5,537 nt of DNA from Propionibacteriaceae bacterium (GTDB taxonomy: Bacteria; Actinomycetota; Actinomycetes; Propionibacteriales; Propionibacteriaceae). The notes beneath the pieces were generated by a model, which had not been told where the DNA came from, did no database searches, and saw only the letters and a list, made by a program, of their open reading frames with translations. Positions 4,908 through 5,537 of this stretch are shown piece after piece (the stretch's first letter is position 1; each line of letters starts with the position of its first letter). Location of the stretch: positions 18,010 to 23,546 of the forward strand of contig PMLO01000134.1 in NCBI GenBank assembly GCA_003158895.1, written 5' to 3'. The position numbers were made by a program, and so were the translations under genes.

Positions 4908-5405
4908 TTGACCGCTTTCCTCGTCATCGGCGCCGTCGGGATCGTGCTTCTTCTGTTCTCGCTCGTCGTCGGGGAGCACCTGCACGGCATCTTCGATGCC
5001 CTCGGTGGTGGTGACTGGTTCACGGGGTCGTCCCTCGCTGCCTTCCTCGGCGCCATGGGATTCGGCGGCGCCATCGTGGACCAGCTCACGGGCAGCACCG
5101 TTCTCTCGGTCGTCGGTGGGCTGGCCCTCGGGCTGGCCTTCGGGGCGCTCACCGCGTACGGCATGCTCAGGCTGCGTCGCAGCGACACCGGCGGCGTCGT
5201 GACCACGCAGGAGCTGCTCAACGCCCCGGGTGTCGTGCTCTCCGATATCCCCGCTCTGGGCTTCGGCGAGATCAGAGTGACCCGCCAGGGCCAGATGATG
5301 AAGCTGAACGCCAAGTCCGCCATCCCGCTCGCGACGGGCACCCAGGTCACCGTGATCGATGTCCTGAGTGCGACGGCCGTCGTCGTCGAACCCACCTACA
5401 GGTAG
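4908..5405 (+). CDS. Short NfeD-like membrane protein (YuaF type)
   Basis: A 165-residue membrane protein with three transmembrane segments (about 3-22, 41-58 and 63-87), then L-R-L-R-R and a C-terminal soluble domain (about 95-162). The domain's alternating short strands fit the NfeD OB-fold (GFGEIRV, AIPLATGTQVTVI, ATAVVVEP). Size and order resemble B. subtilis YuaF (about 174 residues), the partner of the flotillin YuaG. The serine-protease domain of long NfeD proteins is absent. NfeD partners help organise flotillin assemblies in the membrane (family knowledge). The start is TTG, set by GGAGG at 4896. The flotillin gene begins 31 nt after the stop, with its own RBS, in the same operon. 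Family assignment rests on layout and partner more than on a single catalytic motif; the function in this host is not shown. Confidence 0.82.
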   Translation: MTAFLVIGAVGIVLLLFSLVVGEHLHGIFDALGGGDWFTGSSLAAFLGAMGFGGAIVDQLTGSTVLSVVGGLALGLAFGALTAYGMLRLRRSDTGGVVTTQELLNAPGVVLSDIPALGFGEIRVTRQGQMMKLNAKSAIPLATGTQVTVIDVLSATAVVVEPTYR

Positions 5406-5436
5406 TCGCAGTACGTTCCAGAACTAAGGAGCAGTC

Positions 5437-5537
5437 GTGTTCGGTCTTGCCCTACCCATCCTCGGCCTCGTCGCCATCGTCGTGCTGCTGGCGATCGTCA
5501 TCATCACGCGCTACAAGGTCGCCGGCCCCAACGAGGC
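5437..5537 (+). CDS. Flotillin/SPFH-domain protein, 5' end only
   Basis: Only the first 33 residues and part of the next codon are present. Translation starts at GTG 5437 with AAGGAG (5426-5431) 5 nt upstream. The N-terminus is a hydrophobic hairpin or transmembrane segment (about residues 3-24), followed by RYKVAGPNEA, which matches the opening of flotillin-like proteins (Y/F-K-V-A-x-P-N-E-A). Its position directly after an NfeD-like gene supports the call strongly. Flotillins form scaffold assemblies in ordered membrane patches. The SPFH domain and the coiled-coil C-terminus lie beyond the window. Confidence 0.85.
   Translation, partial: MFGLALPILGLVAIVVLLAIVIITRYKVAGPNE

Overview
The window comes from a high-GC Gram-positive bacterium. 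The codons are strongly G/C-ending, GTG and TTG starts occur, and there is a compact fhaA-fhaB-pstP cluster of the kind that sits near the replication origin in Actinobacteria. The protein sequences suggest the Nocardioides/Aeromicrobium side of the phylum (Propionibacteriales), but that placement is an impression and was not tested by search.

Left part, minus strand (1-2302): fhaA (FHA protein with an N-terminal FhaA-type domain), fhaB (membrane-anchored FHA protein) and the start of pstP (PP2C Ser/Thr phosphatase, cut by the left edge). The genes are tightly packed, with a 12-nt gap and then a 1-nt TGATG overlap, and look like one operon. In related genomes this module continues into the rodA/pbpA and pknA/pknB genes, which would lie beyond position 1. 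It controls growth and division by Thr phosphorylation: kinases write, FHA domains read, PstP erases.

Middle (2303-2675): a 187-bp divergent intergenic region holds candidate -10 boxes for fhaA and for a plus-strand gene coding a 61-residue, acidic, His-cluster-containing protein of unknown function. That gene ends one base from the end of the convergent deacetylase gene. Each transcript appears to carry its candidate terminator hairpin inside the coding region of the other.

Middle-right, minus strand (2677-4736): a GT4 glycosyltransferase resembling MshA, followed 11 nt later by a short PIG-L deacetylase resembling MshB. Together they look like a glycosylate-then-deacetylate pair, as in the first steps of mycothiol synthesis. 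Two acceptor-pocket positions differ from textbook MshA. The glycosyltransferase seems to be made from a leaderless mRNA.

Right part, plus strand (4737-5537): after a 171-bp divergent promoter region comes a two-gene unit, a short three-TM NfeD-like protein (TTG start) and the start of a flotillin/SPFH protein cut by the right edge. This matches the membrane-microdomain pair typified by Bacillus YuaF/YuaG.

No tRNA, rRNA, CRISPR, insertion sequence or phage feature was seen, and no gene-free stretch exceeds 300 bases. Most of the window is conserved housekeeping content. The parts most worth following up are the MshA/MshB-like pair, the interlocked convergent gene ends, the unknown small acidic gene, and the two promoter architectures between 4737 and 4907.
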